Assembly (NCBI GenBank): GCA_017407765.1
Contig: JAFQVZ010000175.1
Span: forward strand, 1 to 5,726
Origin: Clostridia bacterium
GTDB taxonomy: Bacteria; Bacillota; Clostridia; Oscillospirales; Butyricicoccaceae
DNA length: 5,726 bases
Direction: 5' to 3'
Below, piece after piece: positions 1-5,437 of the stretch. A program made the translations under genes and the position numbers. The notes under the pieces are model-generated. The model did not search any database. It was not told the DNA's origin and saw nothing but the letters and a program-made list of their open reading frames with translations. The first letter of the stretch is position 1. Every line of letters starts with the position of its first letter.

Positions 1-1512
1 GACTACGGCATGGTCGGCGCCATGGACATCATCGACTGGGCCGAGTATCCCTACACCTCCTGCAACTTCTACCATGAAGAGAACGGCGTGCGCGGTGAGA
101 ACGTTCTTGACGGCTACGTGATTTTTGACACTGCCGCCGGCAAGATCGCCATCCTCGGCATCACCACCCCCGAATCCTTCACCAAGTCCACCCCCGCCTA
201 TTTCCAGGACGATAACGGCAACTACATCTACGGTATCTCCGGCGGTGAAGACGGCTCTGCCCTCTATGCCGACGTTCAGGACGCTATTGACGCCGCCGCC
301 TCCGAAGGCGCCGACGTGGTCATCGCCCTTGGTCACCTTGGTGACGATACCGCTTCCCAGCCCTGGACCAGCGAAGAGACCATCGCCAATGTCTCCGGTC
401 TTGACGCTTTCATCGACGGTCACTCCCACTCCACCGTGGAGTACAAGGAAGTCGCTGACAAGGACGGCAACGCTGTCGTTCTGACCCAGACCGGCGAATA
501 CTTCGGCCGCATCGGCATGATGGTCATTGATGCCGAGACCGGCGCCATCAGCACCGACTTCATCGAAGCTGAGGAGATCCTTGAGGTCGTTCTCGGCGAG
601 GATGGCCAGCCCACCGTCGACGAGGACGGCGAGGAGGTCACCGAGGTTGTGGGCTACAAGCTCGTTTCCGATCTTTACACCGGCGCTGAGTGGGTCTCCG
701 ACGAGGCCGTTGCTCAGCTCAAGACCGAGTGGATGACCGAGATCGACACCGCTCTTGGCGAAGTCATCGGCTCCACCGCTCTCACCTTCGACAACTACGA
801 TGCCGAGGGCAAGCGCCTTGTCCGCTCTCAGGGCACCAACACCGGCGACTTTGCCGCTGACGCTCTCTACTACCTCTTCGACAACATGGGTCTTGATGTT
901 GACGTTGCCATCATGAACGGCGGCGGCGTGCGCAACAAGGCTCTCACCGGCGACATTTCCTTCCTCACCTGCAAGACCATCCACACCTTCGGCAACGTGG
1001 CCTGCCTGCAGACCATCACCGGCCAGCAGCTGCTCGACGCTCTTGAGTGGGGAGCCCGCGGTGTCGGCTCCGGCGAAGAGATCGGCGGCTTCCTGCACGT
1101 CTCCGGCGTCAACTACCAGGTTGATCCCGATTGGCCCAGCTCCGTTCAGATGGACGAGAAGGGCGTCTGGGTCGGCGGCCCCACCGGCGGTTACAAGGTC
1201 TATGACGTGACCGTTTACAACAAGGACACCGATACCTGGGAAGCTCTTGATCTTGAGGCTCAGTACAATCTGGCCGGCTACAACTACACCCTGCGTGATC
1301 TGGGTGACGGCTTCAACATGTTCTCCGGCGCTGTCAACGTGCTTGACTACGTGATGGAAGACTACATGGTTCTGGCCAACTACGTTCAGGGCTTCGAGGG
1401 CGGCGTTGTTGACGCTTCCAACTCCCCCCTGACCGCCAAGTACCCCGCCTTTGCGGTTGATTACTCCACCGTCAACGGCACCGGCCGCATCGTAATTGAG
1501 GCTGCCAAGTAA
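1..1512 (+). CDS. 5'-nucleotidase / UshA-family metallophosphoesterase (5' end missing)
   Basis: The reading frame is open from base 1, so the gene begins before the window. The ATG at base 10 is internal. The first residues, DYGM, match the tail of the family's metal-binding GNHEFDYG motif, so the signal peptide, the first metal motif and the GNHE residues lie upstream. Visible family marks, counted from that ATG, are a GHLG strand end (108-111), the metal-binding GHSHS (137-141) and TQTGEYFGRIG (159-169). The C-terminal nucleotidase domain follows with TGDF (278-281), NGGGVR (303-308) and a substrate-pocket region YNYTLRDLGDGFNMF (424-438). Known family members hydrolyse nucleotides or related phosphoesters outside the membrane, using two metal ions. 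The protein ends in AAK with no LPXTG or membrane anchor visible, so it is probably secreted or held by N-terminal parts not seen. Substrate cannot be told from sequence. It is a single transcription unit end, followed closely by a terminator. Confidence 0.93.
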   Translation, partial: DYGMVGAMDIIDWAEYPYTSCNFYHEENGVRGENVLDGYVIFDTAAGKIAILGITTPESFTKSTPAYFQDDNGNYIYGISGGEDGSALYADVQDAIDAAASEGADVVIALGHLGDDTASQPWTSEETIANVSGLDAFIDGHSHSTVEYKEVADKDGNAVVLTQTGEYFGRIGMMVIDAETGAISTDFIEAEEILEVVLGEDGQPTVDEDGEEVTEVVGYKLVSDLYTGAEWVSDEAVAQLKTEWMTEIDTALGEVIGSTALTFDNYDAEGKRLVRSQGTNTGDFAADALYYLFDNMGLDVDVAIMNGGGVRNKALTGDISFLTCKTIHTFGNVACLQTITGQQLLDALEWGARGVGSGEEIGGFLHVSGVNYQVDPDWPSSVQMDEKGVWVGGPTGGYKVYDVTVYNKDTDTWEALDLEAQYNLAGYNYTLRDLGDGFNMFSGAVNVLDYVMEDYMVLANYVQGFEGGVVDASNSPLTAKYPAFAVDYSTVNGTGRIVIEAAK

Positions 1513-1534
1513 AACCGCGATAACACAAAAACCT

Positions 1535-1570
1535 ACACCGGAGGCTGAATGCCTCCGGTGTTTTCTTATT
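1535..1570 (+). terminator. Rho-independent terminator of the nucleotidase gene
   Basis: A perfect 10-bp GC-rich stem (CACCGGAGGC at 1536-1545 against GCCTCCGGTG at 1551-1560, plus a closing A-T pair) encloses a 5-base loop and is followed by TTTTCTTATTTTT. It lies 22 bases after the stop codon. It should insulate the next gene from read-through. Confidence 0.93.
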
Positions 1571-1593
1571 TTTAATCTGCTGTTCATATATTT

Positions 1594-1624
1594 TTGATAT
1601 TTCTTCCGGCTTTCGTGCTAAAAT
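1594..1624 (+). promoter_or_regulatory. Extended -10 promoter of the AI-2E-family gene
   Basis: TGCTAAAAT at 1616-1624 is an extended -10 element (TGn plus TAAAAT). A TTGATA at 1594-1599 resembles a -35 box, but the 19-base spacing is long, so the extended -10 probably does most of the work. Transcription would start near 1631, which puts the ATG at 1634 almost at the RNA end and argues for the downstream start at 1658. Confidence 0.55.
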
Positions 1625-1657
1625 TTCACTCGTATGTCCGCAAGAAAGGGGATCGTC

Positions 1658-2890
1658 ATGGATCTTACACCCAAAAAGAAAAGGGAGCTCAGTCTCTGGG
1701 TCATAGTTACGGTAAGCGTCTGCGCGCTCATATTTCTGGCGGTGCAGAATCTCGGCACCGTTGCCGCGGCACTTGGCTGGGTCTTCGGCCTTATCCGCCC
1801 GCTTGTCCTTGGCTTTGCCATGGCGATTATCCTCAATGTGCCCATGGGCTTTATTGAGCGTAAGCTCCTTCAAAACTGCGGCAGTTCTAAACTTGTGAAG
1901 CTTTGCCGTCCGGCGGCCTTTATTCTCTCGCTGCTGTTCATCCTCGGTGTGATCGCCGGTGTGGTCTCCCTTGTCATACCGGAGCTTGTCAATGCCTTTG
2001 CCATCATCGCCCAGGGGATATCCGACACCATCGGCACCGTCAGCGCCATGAGCGTGGAGGAGCTTGAGCAGCTGCCCTTCGGCAAGACCCTTCTGGGCAT
2101 CGACTGGGACGCCATGCTCCTCTCCCTTCAAAACTGGCTCAAGGATCAGGGCGGCAGCATCGTCAATACAGCCTTCGGCACAATAAGCTCCCTTGTTGAC
2201 GGCGTTTTTGAATTTTTTATGGCGCTGGTGTTTGCCATCTACATTCTTTTTTCAAAGGACACTCTCAAATCCCAGGGTGCCCGCCTGCTTCGGGCATGGC
2301 TGCCCGAAAGAGCCGCCGAATGGCTCATTCACGCCTTCTCCGTGGCCAATGTGAGCTTCCGCAATTTTATCTCCGGCCAGAGCCTTGAAGCGGTGATACT
2401 GGGTGTGCTGTGCCTTGTGGGTATGCTGATACTTGACCTGCCCTACGCTCCCATGGTGGGTGCCCTTGTGGGTATCACGGCTCTCATACCGGTGGTGGGT
2501 GCCTTTATCGGGGCGGCCGTTGGCGCCTTTATGATATTGACCGTCAGCCCTGTAAAGGCTCTGGTGTTTGTGGTCTTTCTCGTGCTGCTGCAGCAGATCG
2601 AGGGCAACCTTATCTACCCGAAGGTAATGAGCAGCCGCGTCAGTCTCCCCGGCATGTGGATATTGGCCGCGGTGGTGGTCGGCAGCGGTATCGCCGGTGC
2701 CCTCGGTATGCTTCTGGGTGTACCCATCGCCTCCACCGCCTATGTGCTCATTGCCGAAGCCACCGCCGAAAGAGAGAGCCAGCGCCGCGCCCAGCCCCCG
2801 CAAAAGAATGATCCGCAGCCCGCAGCTTCACCTGTACGCGCTGAAACACCGTCCAAAACTCAGCCCGACATGAAAAATCAACAAAAATAA
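1658..2890 (+). CDS. AI-2E family (PF01594-type) multi-pass membrane transporter
   Basis: This encodes 410 residues. The start at 1658 is chosen because AGAAAGGGG (1643-1651) sits 6 bases before it; an in-frame ATG at 1634 has no ribosome site and falls near the predicted transcript start. The protein has hydrophobic segments near residues 12-31, 42-64, 85-108, 170-198, 243-260, 264-296, 299-313 and 332-366, with a soluble loop at about 112-165. The conserved family core is clear in the C-terminal half: FISGQSLEAVILG (237-249), LPYAPMVG, TALIPVVGAFIGA (274-286), LQQIEGNLIYPKV (311-323) and LPGMWILAA. The last 45 residues are a polar tail rich in Q, P and K. The family was named for an AI-2 exporter, but members have been tied to varied transport roles including Na+/H+ exchange, so the substrate is unknown. 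Length is slightly above the usual 350-400 because of the tail. It stands alone between a terminator and a long gap. Confidence 0.93.
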   Translation: MDLTPKKKRELSLWVIVTVSVCALIFLAVQNLGTVAAALGWVFGLIRPLVLGFAMAIILNVPMGFIERKLLQNCGSSKLVKLCRPAAFILSLLFILGVIAGVVSLVIPELVNAFAIIAQGISDTIGTVSAMSVEELEQLPFGKTLLGIDWDAMLLSLQNWLKDQGGSIVNTAFGTISSLVDGVFEFFMALVFAIYILFSKDTLKSQGARLLRAWLPERAAEWLIHAFSVANVSFRNFISGQSLEAVILGVLCLVGMLILDLPYAPMVGALVGITALIPVVGAFIGAAVGAFMILTVSPVKALVFVVFLVLLQQIEGNLIYPKVMSSRVSLPGMWILAAVVVGSGIAGALGMLLGVPIASTAYVLIAEATAERESQRRAQPPQKNDPQPAASPVRAETPSKTQPDMKNQQK

Positions 2891-2930
2891 AGCGCTTTTC
2901 ACGGCAGTTTCTCCCTTGTACCCGCTCAGC

Positions 2931-2943
2931 AAGCCGGGCTTTG
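2931..2943 (+). repeat. GC-rich direct repeat, copy 1
   Basis: AAGCCGGGCTTTG occurs here and again, identical, at 3270-3282. Looser similarity extends to the left of both copies (CTCCCT about 20-30 bases upstream in each, with a length difference). The two copies flank the candidate small RNA and the perfect hairpin. The core is nearly self-complementary but has no loop. Confidence 0.5.
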
Positions 2944-3016
2944 CCGGTCTTTCAAAGACTGCAAATAAAAATACAGGAAGGAAATATTTTAATTTGAGTT
3001 ATGAAAGAAGCGGCAT

Positions 3017-3126
3017 GAAAAAGCCCGGAAGCATAGGGCGCCCAGCCGGGAGTGTGTAAGAAGGTCATTTTTCCTGAAGAATCGCGGTTTATCAGACCAT
3101 TTTATCTCTCCCCCGCTTTCCCGGGC
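3017..3126 (-). ncRNA. Candidate rod-shaped small RNA with a terminator-like 3' end
   Basis: Read on the minus strand, GCCCGG..AAGC (from 3126-3115) pairs over about 100 bases with GCTTCCGGGC (3032-3023), and that right arm runs straight into TTTTTC. Inside, GGGAG at 3048-3052 (as written on +) pairs with CTCCC at 3108-3112, and GGTC at 3063-3066 pairs with GACC at 3095-3098, giving a long interrupted rod with a roughly 28-base apical loop. A TATTAT -10-like element (3129-3134) lies just before the predicted 5' end, but I see no convincing -35. The T-run favours the minus strand over the plus. I do not recognise the family: it is shorter than 6S RNA and lacks the GGAA tip of the signal recognition particle RNA. 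Pairing was judged by eye. Confidence 0.4.
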
Positions 3127-3152
3127 ACATAATACAAAGTCTTTTAATTCCC

Positions 3153-3165
3153 CCGGCACAGCCGG
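3153..3165. other. Small GC hairpin CCGGC-ACA-GCCGG
   Basis: A 5-bp perfect stem with a 3-base loop lies between the candidate small RNA and the strong terminator. It has no T-run on the plus side and no assigned role. If the small RNA promoter were further upstream on the minus strand, this would be in its leader. Confidence 0.3.
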
Positions 3166-3188
3166 TGGATTAAAGCTAAAGCTATATC

Positions 3189-3220
3189 AAAAGCTCTCCG
3201 TAAAAATACGGAGAGCTTTT
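3189..3220. terminator. Perfect 14-bp hairpin, bidirectional terminator
   Basis: AAAAGCTCTCCGTA (3189-3202) and TACGGAGAGCTTTT (3207-3220) are exact reverse complements around an AAAA loop. The arms begin with A4 and end with T4, so the hairpin can stop transcription from either side. It could end read-through from the AI-2E gene on the plus strand and, on the minus strand, transcription arriving from the island or from the host gene the island interrupted. Confidence 0.85.
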
Positions 3221-3254
3221 CAGACTGTCAAAAAAGTTTGTATGCAGTCCATGC

Positions 3255-3302
3255 CTCCCTCCAATGAGGAAGCCGGGCTTTGAAAGCGCACCCCGGAGGG
3301 AG
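3255..3302. other. Stem-loop CTCCCTCC / GGAGGGAG
   Basis: CTCCCTCC (3255-3262) pairs perfectly with GGAGGGAG (3295-3302). The 32-base interior can fold further through GCTT/AAGC and contains the second copy of the 13-base repeat AAGCCGGGCTTTG. No T-run follows. It may be part of an RNA or a remnant of a dispersed repeat; no family recognised. Confidence 0.35.
3270..3282 (+). repeat. GC-rich direct repeat, copy 2
   Basis: Identical 13-base match to 2931-2943 and in the same orientation. It is embedded in the 3255-3302 stem-loop. Confidence 0.5.
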
Positions 3303-3345
3303 AGAATACGCCTTCTTTTTGCGATATGACATGATTTTATAACTT

Positions 3346-3357
3346 TTATTCCCACTC
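3346..3357 (-). other. Candidate attachment-site core resembling the 3' end of guaA
   Basis: On the minus strand this reads GAGTGGGAATAA, which in frame is the EWE-stop that ends many GMP synthase genes. The guaA 3' end is a known integration site for islands with tyrosine recombinases, with GAGTGGGA as shared core. It sits at the shift from host-like to AT-rich DNA, on the far side of the ATPase from the recombinase, as expected for one element end. The frame continues only 36 codons upstream to a stop and does not look like GMP synthase, which fits an element-side junction. The second copy, joined to real guaA, would be beyond the right edge. The evidence is one short match plus position. 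Confidence 0.42.
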
Positions 3358-3377
3358 GCTTACGAGTTCTTTCCCAC
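3354..3377. repeat. Inverted and direct repeats overlapping the candidate core
   Basis: ACTCG (3354-3358) and CGAGT (3363-3367) form an inverted repeat around CTTA. TTCCCAC occurs twice in the same direction at 3349-3355 and 3371-3377, 22 bases apart. Paired short motifs like this around a crossover region are typical of tyrosine recombinase core sites, but they could also be chance. Confidence 0.35.
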
Positions 3378-3467
3378 GGTTACTTTTCGCCTTATTTTGG
3401 GCTAATTTTCGTGAGATCTCCCTCGTTTTGCTTCGTTTTTTTCTGTATTCTCTGTGTTCTTAGCCCG

Positions 3468-3502
3468 TTTGGTACTGTTTTGGTATCAAAGTTTGGTATC
3501 AA
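3468..3502. repeat. Short direct repeats TTTGGTATCAA, possible integrase arm sites
   Basis: TTTGGTATCAA occurs exactly at 3479-3489 and 3492-3502, 13 bases apart, preceded by a partial copy TTTGGTACT at 3468-3476. Tandem short direct repeats about 110-150 bases inside the candidate core match the usual place of arm-type binding sites for tyrosine recombinases with an N-terminal arm-binding domain. The recombinase N-terminus is outside the window, so the match of protein to site cannot be judged. Confidence 0.45.
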
Positions 3503-3557
3503 TATTCTGAAAAATCGCCAGAGAAAAATTTCGTTATTCTTTTTCAGTAAGTGATAC
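3496..3557. repeat. Long imperfect inverted repeat
   Basis: GTATCA..CTGAAAAA (3496-3514) is mirrored by TTTTTCAG..TGATAC (3540-3557): 14 paired positions in two blocks, split by a 4-5-base mismatch, around a 25-base loop. It overlaps the last TTTGGTATCAA repeat, so an inverted copy of part of that motif is present. No T-run makes it a normal terminator. Confidence 0.4.
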
Positions 3558-3718
3558 TTGGCTTGTCCTACAGTTCAACTGGCTTTAATGTTTGGATACA
3601 AAGGTAGATGTAAAGGTCGTGCTCCTTTTGGAACAGTTATATTATAGCGGAAAAATGTGAACGATTCAAGGATGGCTCCACTTGACATAGCACAAACCAT
3701 TAATGTTTTAATGTAAAC

Positions 3719-5314
3719 TTATTCTGCTTTCGTGGTATCATCGAGCAACTTAATCAGTTGGTCAATGACCGTTTTTAGATTTGCAAAGACCGCTTTGAGT
3801 TTTTCAGAATCGAGTTCGCAGATATCCTCGCAACATTTCATTTTCTGAAAATCTGGAATGAGCTTTTCTATTCCGTATCCGTCAACTTCTTTTCGTTGCT
3901 TCCTATATGGTACTAGATCAATACCATCAAGCACAAGAGCATTCTCAATACCTATACTAATACCAGCAGCATTATCATACTTTGGGATGCTCAAGGTAAT
4001 AACATTGTTTAATTCTTTTAATGGTTTATTGGTATCACAATCGTAAAGACAAACACTTTTTACCGGAGAATTTCTGGCTGTTAAAAACGGAATGGCTTTA
4101 TTCAAGGCATCTTTTCCGGTGTTAGCTTCTTCGCCCTTTTCATCTATGTATCCAACCCATTTGAATTGAATGTTGACATCATACCCATAAACTTCAAGAG
4201 CTTTCTTGAAATACTTTTCGTCAGTTCTTCCCTCCAAATATACGACAGGCTCTTTATCAGTAGGTATGTGGATTTGAAAAGCATCTTGAACTACTTCTAT
4301 AGAATTGCACTTAAAATATTCGGGTTTATCCTTTACGACAATATCACCGTTATCGTTGCGTGACAGAATAACTACCTTGTCATTTCTGCGAGTATCGTTA
4401 TGAATTACGAAAGGTGAATGAGTAACAGCAAAAATTTGAGATGTTTGTTCTCCTGCGCTTGTAAATATACCTTTATAGTAATCCATCACTTTCGCCTGCC
4501 AATTAGGGTGTAAGCTTATTTCTGGTTCATCGATAAAAACAAATGCTCCGTTTGTTGCATTTACATCTTTGAGCAAGAAACAACCACGATAGACGACTTG
4601 CTTTTCACCAGAGCTCAAGTTGTTAATCGGGATATCAACGCCGTTTTTTTGAAAAAGAATAGATTTTTTACCTTTCACATTTTCTATTCGGCTGTATGTT
4701 AAACTTTCAAACATTCGGTTAAAAGCAGTCGTAAATCGAGGCATACGCTCTTCATAAACGATATCAGCCACAGATTGCTTTAATTCTTTAGCAGTTCTAT
4801 ACGCATGAGCCAACTCGTCGTTATCAGTTGACTGTATATCAACAATCAATTGGTTGATCTGTGTTGGAAGTTTTTCGGTGGATCTTCTGCTGTTTTTGGC
4901 TGAATCAAGTGTTAAGCTAGTTACAGTTGAAACATCATCTGCTTGAAAATTTATATCAACATCTGAAAAAATACCACTGAACGAGTATCTGTTTTTTATG
5001 TTATCAGAAGCAATATATACATTCATTCCTTGCCCGTCATTAGCATACATCAATGGGTTGCCATCTGCACGTTCTTTCAAATAATAGCTAATACTAAAAA
5101 CTTTCCCTTCATGTTCAAACTCAACACACATCGGACATTTTACTGTATGTGATGAAACTTCATACAGAGCATTTATAATTGTGCTTTTTCCTGTCCCATT
5201 TTCACCGGCAAAGATTATTGTATCAAGTGCTTTGCCGTCTTTTCCGCAAAAATCCAATTCCAGATTTTTCAAAATAGGATGATCTTGGAACTTTACTTTT
5301 CTGATTTTATACAT
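3719..5314 (-). CDS. ABC/OLD-type AAA ATPase with C-terminal TOPRIM-like nuclease domain, putative phage defence
   Basis: This encodes 531 residues; the ATG at 5314-5312 has AGGGAG 8 bases upstream. The ATPase part has Walker A GENGTGKST (37-45), an ABC-type signature LSSGEKQ (233-239), Walker B FVFIDEPE (258-265) with SLHP after it, and the H-loop histidine in VTHS (H299). About 190 residues lie between Walker A and the signature, with no long coiled coil. The C-terminal part shows the TOPRIM pattern: VYLEGRTDE (E361) and LYDCDTNK (D425, D427), then GIENAL (455-460), a motif common in OLD-like and DUF4435-like relatives. Such proteins use ATP binding to gate DNA cutting; OLD and Gabija GajA act against phages. 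No GajB-like helicase lies downstream and a recombinase lies upstream, so canonical Gabija or a retron is not supported here. A CPMC pair (60-63) shortly after Walker A is unusual. It is AT-rich unlike the left-hand genes, suggesting transfer. Family call is firm; defence role and nuclease activity are inferred. Confidence 0.9.
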   Translation of the reverse strand: MYKIRKVKFQDHPILKNLELDFCGKDGKALDTIIFAGENGTGKSTIINALYEVSSHTVKCPMCVEFEHEGKVFSISYYLKERADGNPLMYANDGQGMNVYIASDNIKNRYSFSGIFSDVDINFQADDVSTVTSLTLDSAKNSRRSTEKLPTQINQLIVDIQSTDNDELAHAYRTAKELKQSVADIVYEERMPRFTTAFNRMFESLTYSRIENVKGKKSILFQKNGVDIPINNLSSGEKQVVYRGCFLLKDVNATNGAFVFIDEPEISLHPNWQAKVMDYYKGIFTSAGEQTSQIFAVTHSPFVIHNDTRRNDKVVILSRNDNGDIVVKDKPEYFKCNSIEVVQDAFQIHIPTDKEPVVYLEGRTDEKYFKKALEVYGYDVNIQFKWVGYIDEKGEEANTGKDALNKAIPFLTARNSPVKSVCLYDCDTNKPLKELNNVITLSIPKYDNAAGISIGIENALVLDGIDLVPYRKQRKEVDGYGIEKLIPDFQKMKCCEDICELDSEKLKAVFANLKTVIDQLIKLLDDTTKAE

Positions 5315-5322
5315 AATATTTT

Positions 5323-5349
5323 CTCCCTGCTTTTTATTATAACATGTTA
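5323..5349 (-). promoter_or_regulatory. Proximal promoter, palindrome and ribosome site of the ATPase gene
   Basis: On the minus strand TGTTATAAT (5344-5336) is an extended -10 with a perfect TATAAT. TGGACA (5362-5357) is a good -35 but only 15 bases away. Transcription would start near 5329, giving a leader of about 15 bases that begins at the AGGGAG ribosome site (5328-5323). A 10-base perfect palindrome TAACATGTTA (5340-5349) overlaps the -10 and could be an operator. Confidence 0.55.
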
Positions 5350-5408
5350 ATTAAATTGTCCAGATAGGCATGGTGATCAATTGAAATTTACAATAATATT
5401 CCAATATA

Positions 5409-5437
5409 ATTATACCACAAAATTCGTCATTATTCAA
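5409..5437 (-). promoter_or_regulatory. Distal promoter of the ATPase gene
   Basis: TTGAAT (5437-5432) and a perfect TATAAT (5414-5409) are separated by exactly 17 bases on the minus strand, the ideal spacing. The -35 box overlaps the last codons of the recombinase gene. The leader from here would be about 85-90 bases and include the proximal promoter and palindrome. It means the ATPase can be expressed without transcription of the recombinase. Confidence 0.6.

Larger units (their letters stand above)
2891..3345. other. Host-side non-coding region after the AI-2E gene
   Basis: No protein gene of useful length is supported here. No good terminator immediately follows the AI-2E stop: the nearest structure is a short GTCTT/AAGAC hairpin near 2947-2959, with GCAGT/ACTGC outer arms but no T-run after it. 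The region contains the candidate small RNA, the 3189-3220 hairpin and two related GC-rich repeats listed separately. Its base composition is intermediate between the GC-rich genes on the left and the AT-rich island on the right. Confidence 0.6.
3358..3718. other. AT-rich non-coding region between candidate att core and the ATPase gene
   Basis: No supported gene. The stretch holds a GAGATCTC palindrome (3413-3420), a 7-bp inverted repeat GGGCTAA/TTAGCCC (3399-3405 and 3460-3466), the TTTGGTATCAA repeats and a long-armed inverted repeat, listed separately. Downstream of the ATPase stop the only close hairpin is a weak AT-only CATTAA/TTAATG (3698-3713), so no convincing terminator for that gene is visible before the 3189-3220 hairpin. 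The density of short repeats next to a candidate core suits an element end bound by recombination proteins. Confidence 0.5.

Noticed and set aside
1472..2131. Antisense open frame of 219 codons opposite the AI-2E gene
   Set aside because: It overlaps a clear conserved membrane protein, its translation is low-complexity and charged (G, D, H, K, R rich) with no family features, and it crosses the nucleotidase terminator.
2252..2803. Antisense open frame of 183 codons opposite the AI-2E gene
   Set aside because: His/Gly/Lys-rich translation is typical of the reverse strand of a GC-rich hydrophobic gene; no ribosome site or family resemblance.
2994..3059. Plus-strand 22-codon frame from TTG with AGGAAGG upstream
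   Set aside because: Spacing of 12 bases and a TTG start are poor, and it overlaps the candidate structured RNA; nothing supports translation.
3017..3126. Signal recognition particle RNA or 6S RNA
   Set aside because: The rod length suits SRP RNA but the conserved GGAA apical region is missing; 6S RNA is much longer.
3264..3290. Resemblance of GAGGAAGCCGGGC to the conserved start of RNase P RNA
   Set aside because: Only a short match; the several hundred bases of further conserved RNase P structure are absent and the sequence soon becomes AT-rich.
3346..3456. A 36-codon minus-strand frame ending in LVSEWE
   Set aside because: It has no start codon or ribosome site, is bounded by a stop upstream and is K/R-rich from AT-biased DNA; only its last four codons match the guaA end.
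3468..3502. CRISPR array
   Set aside because: Repeats are only 11 bases with 2-base gaps, and no spacer-sized units or cas genes are present.
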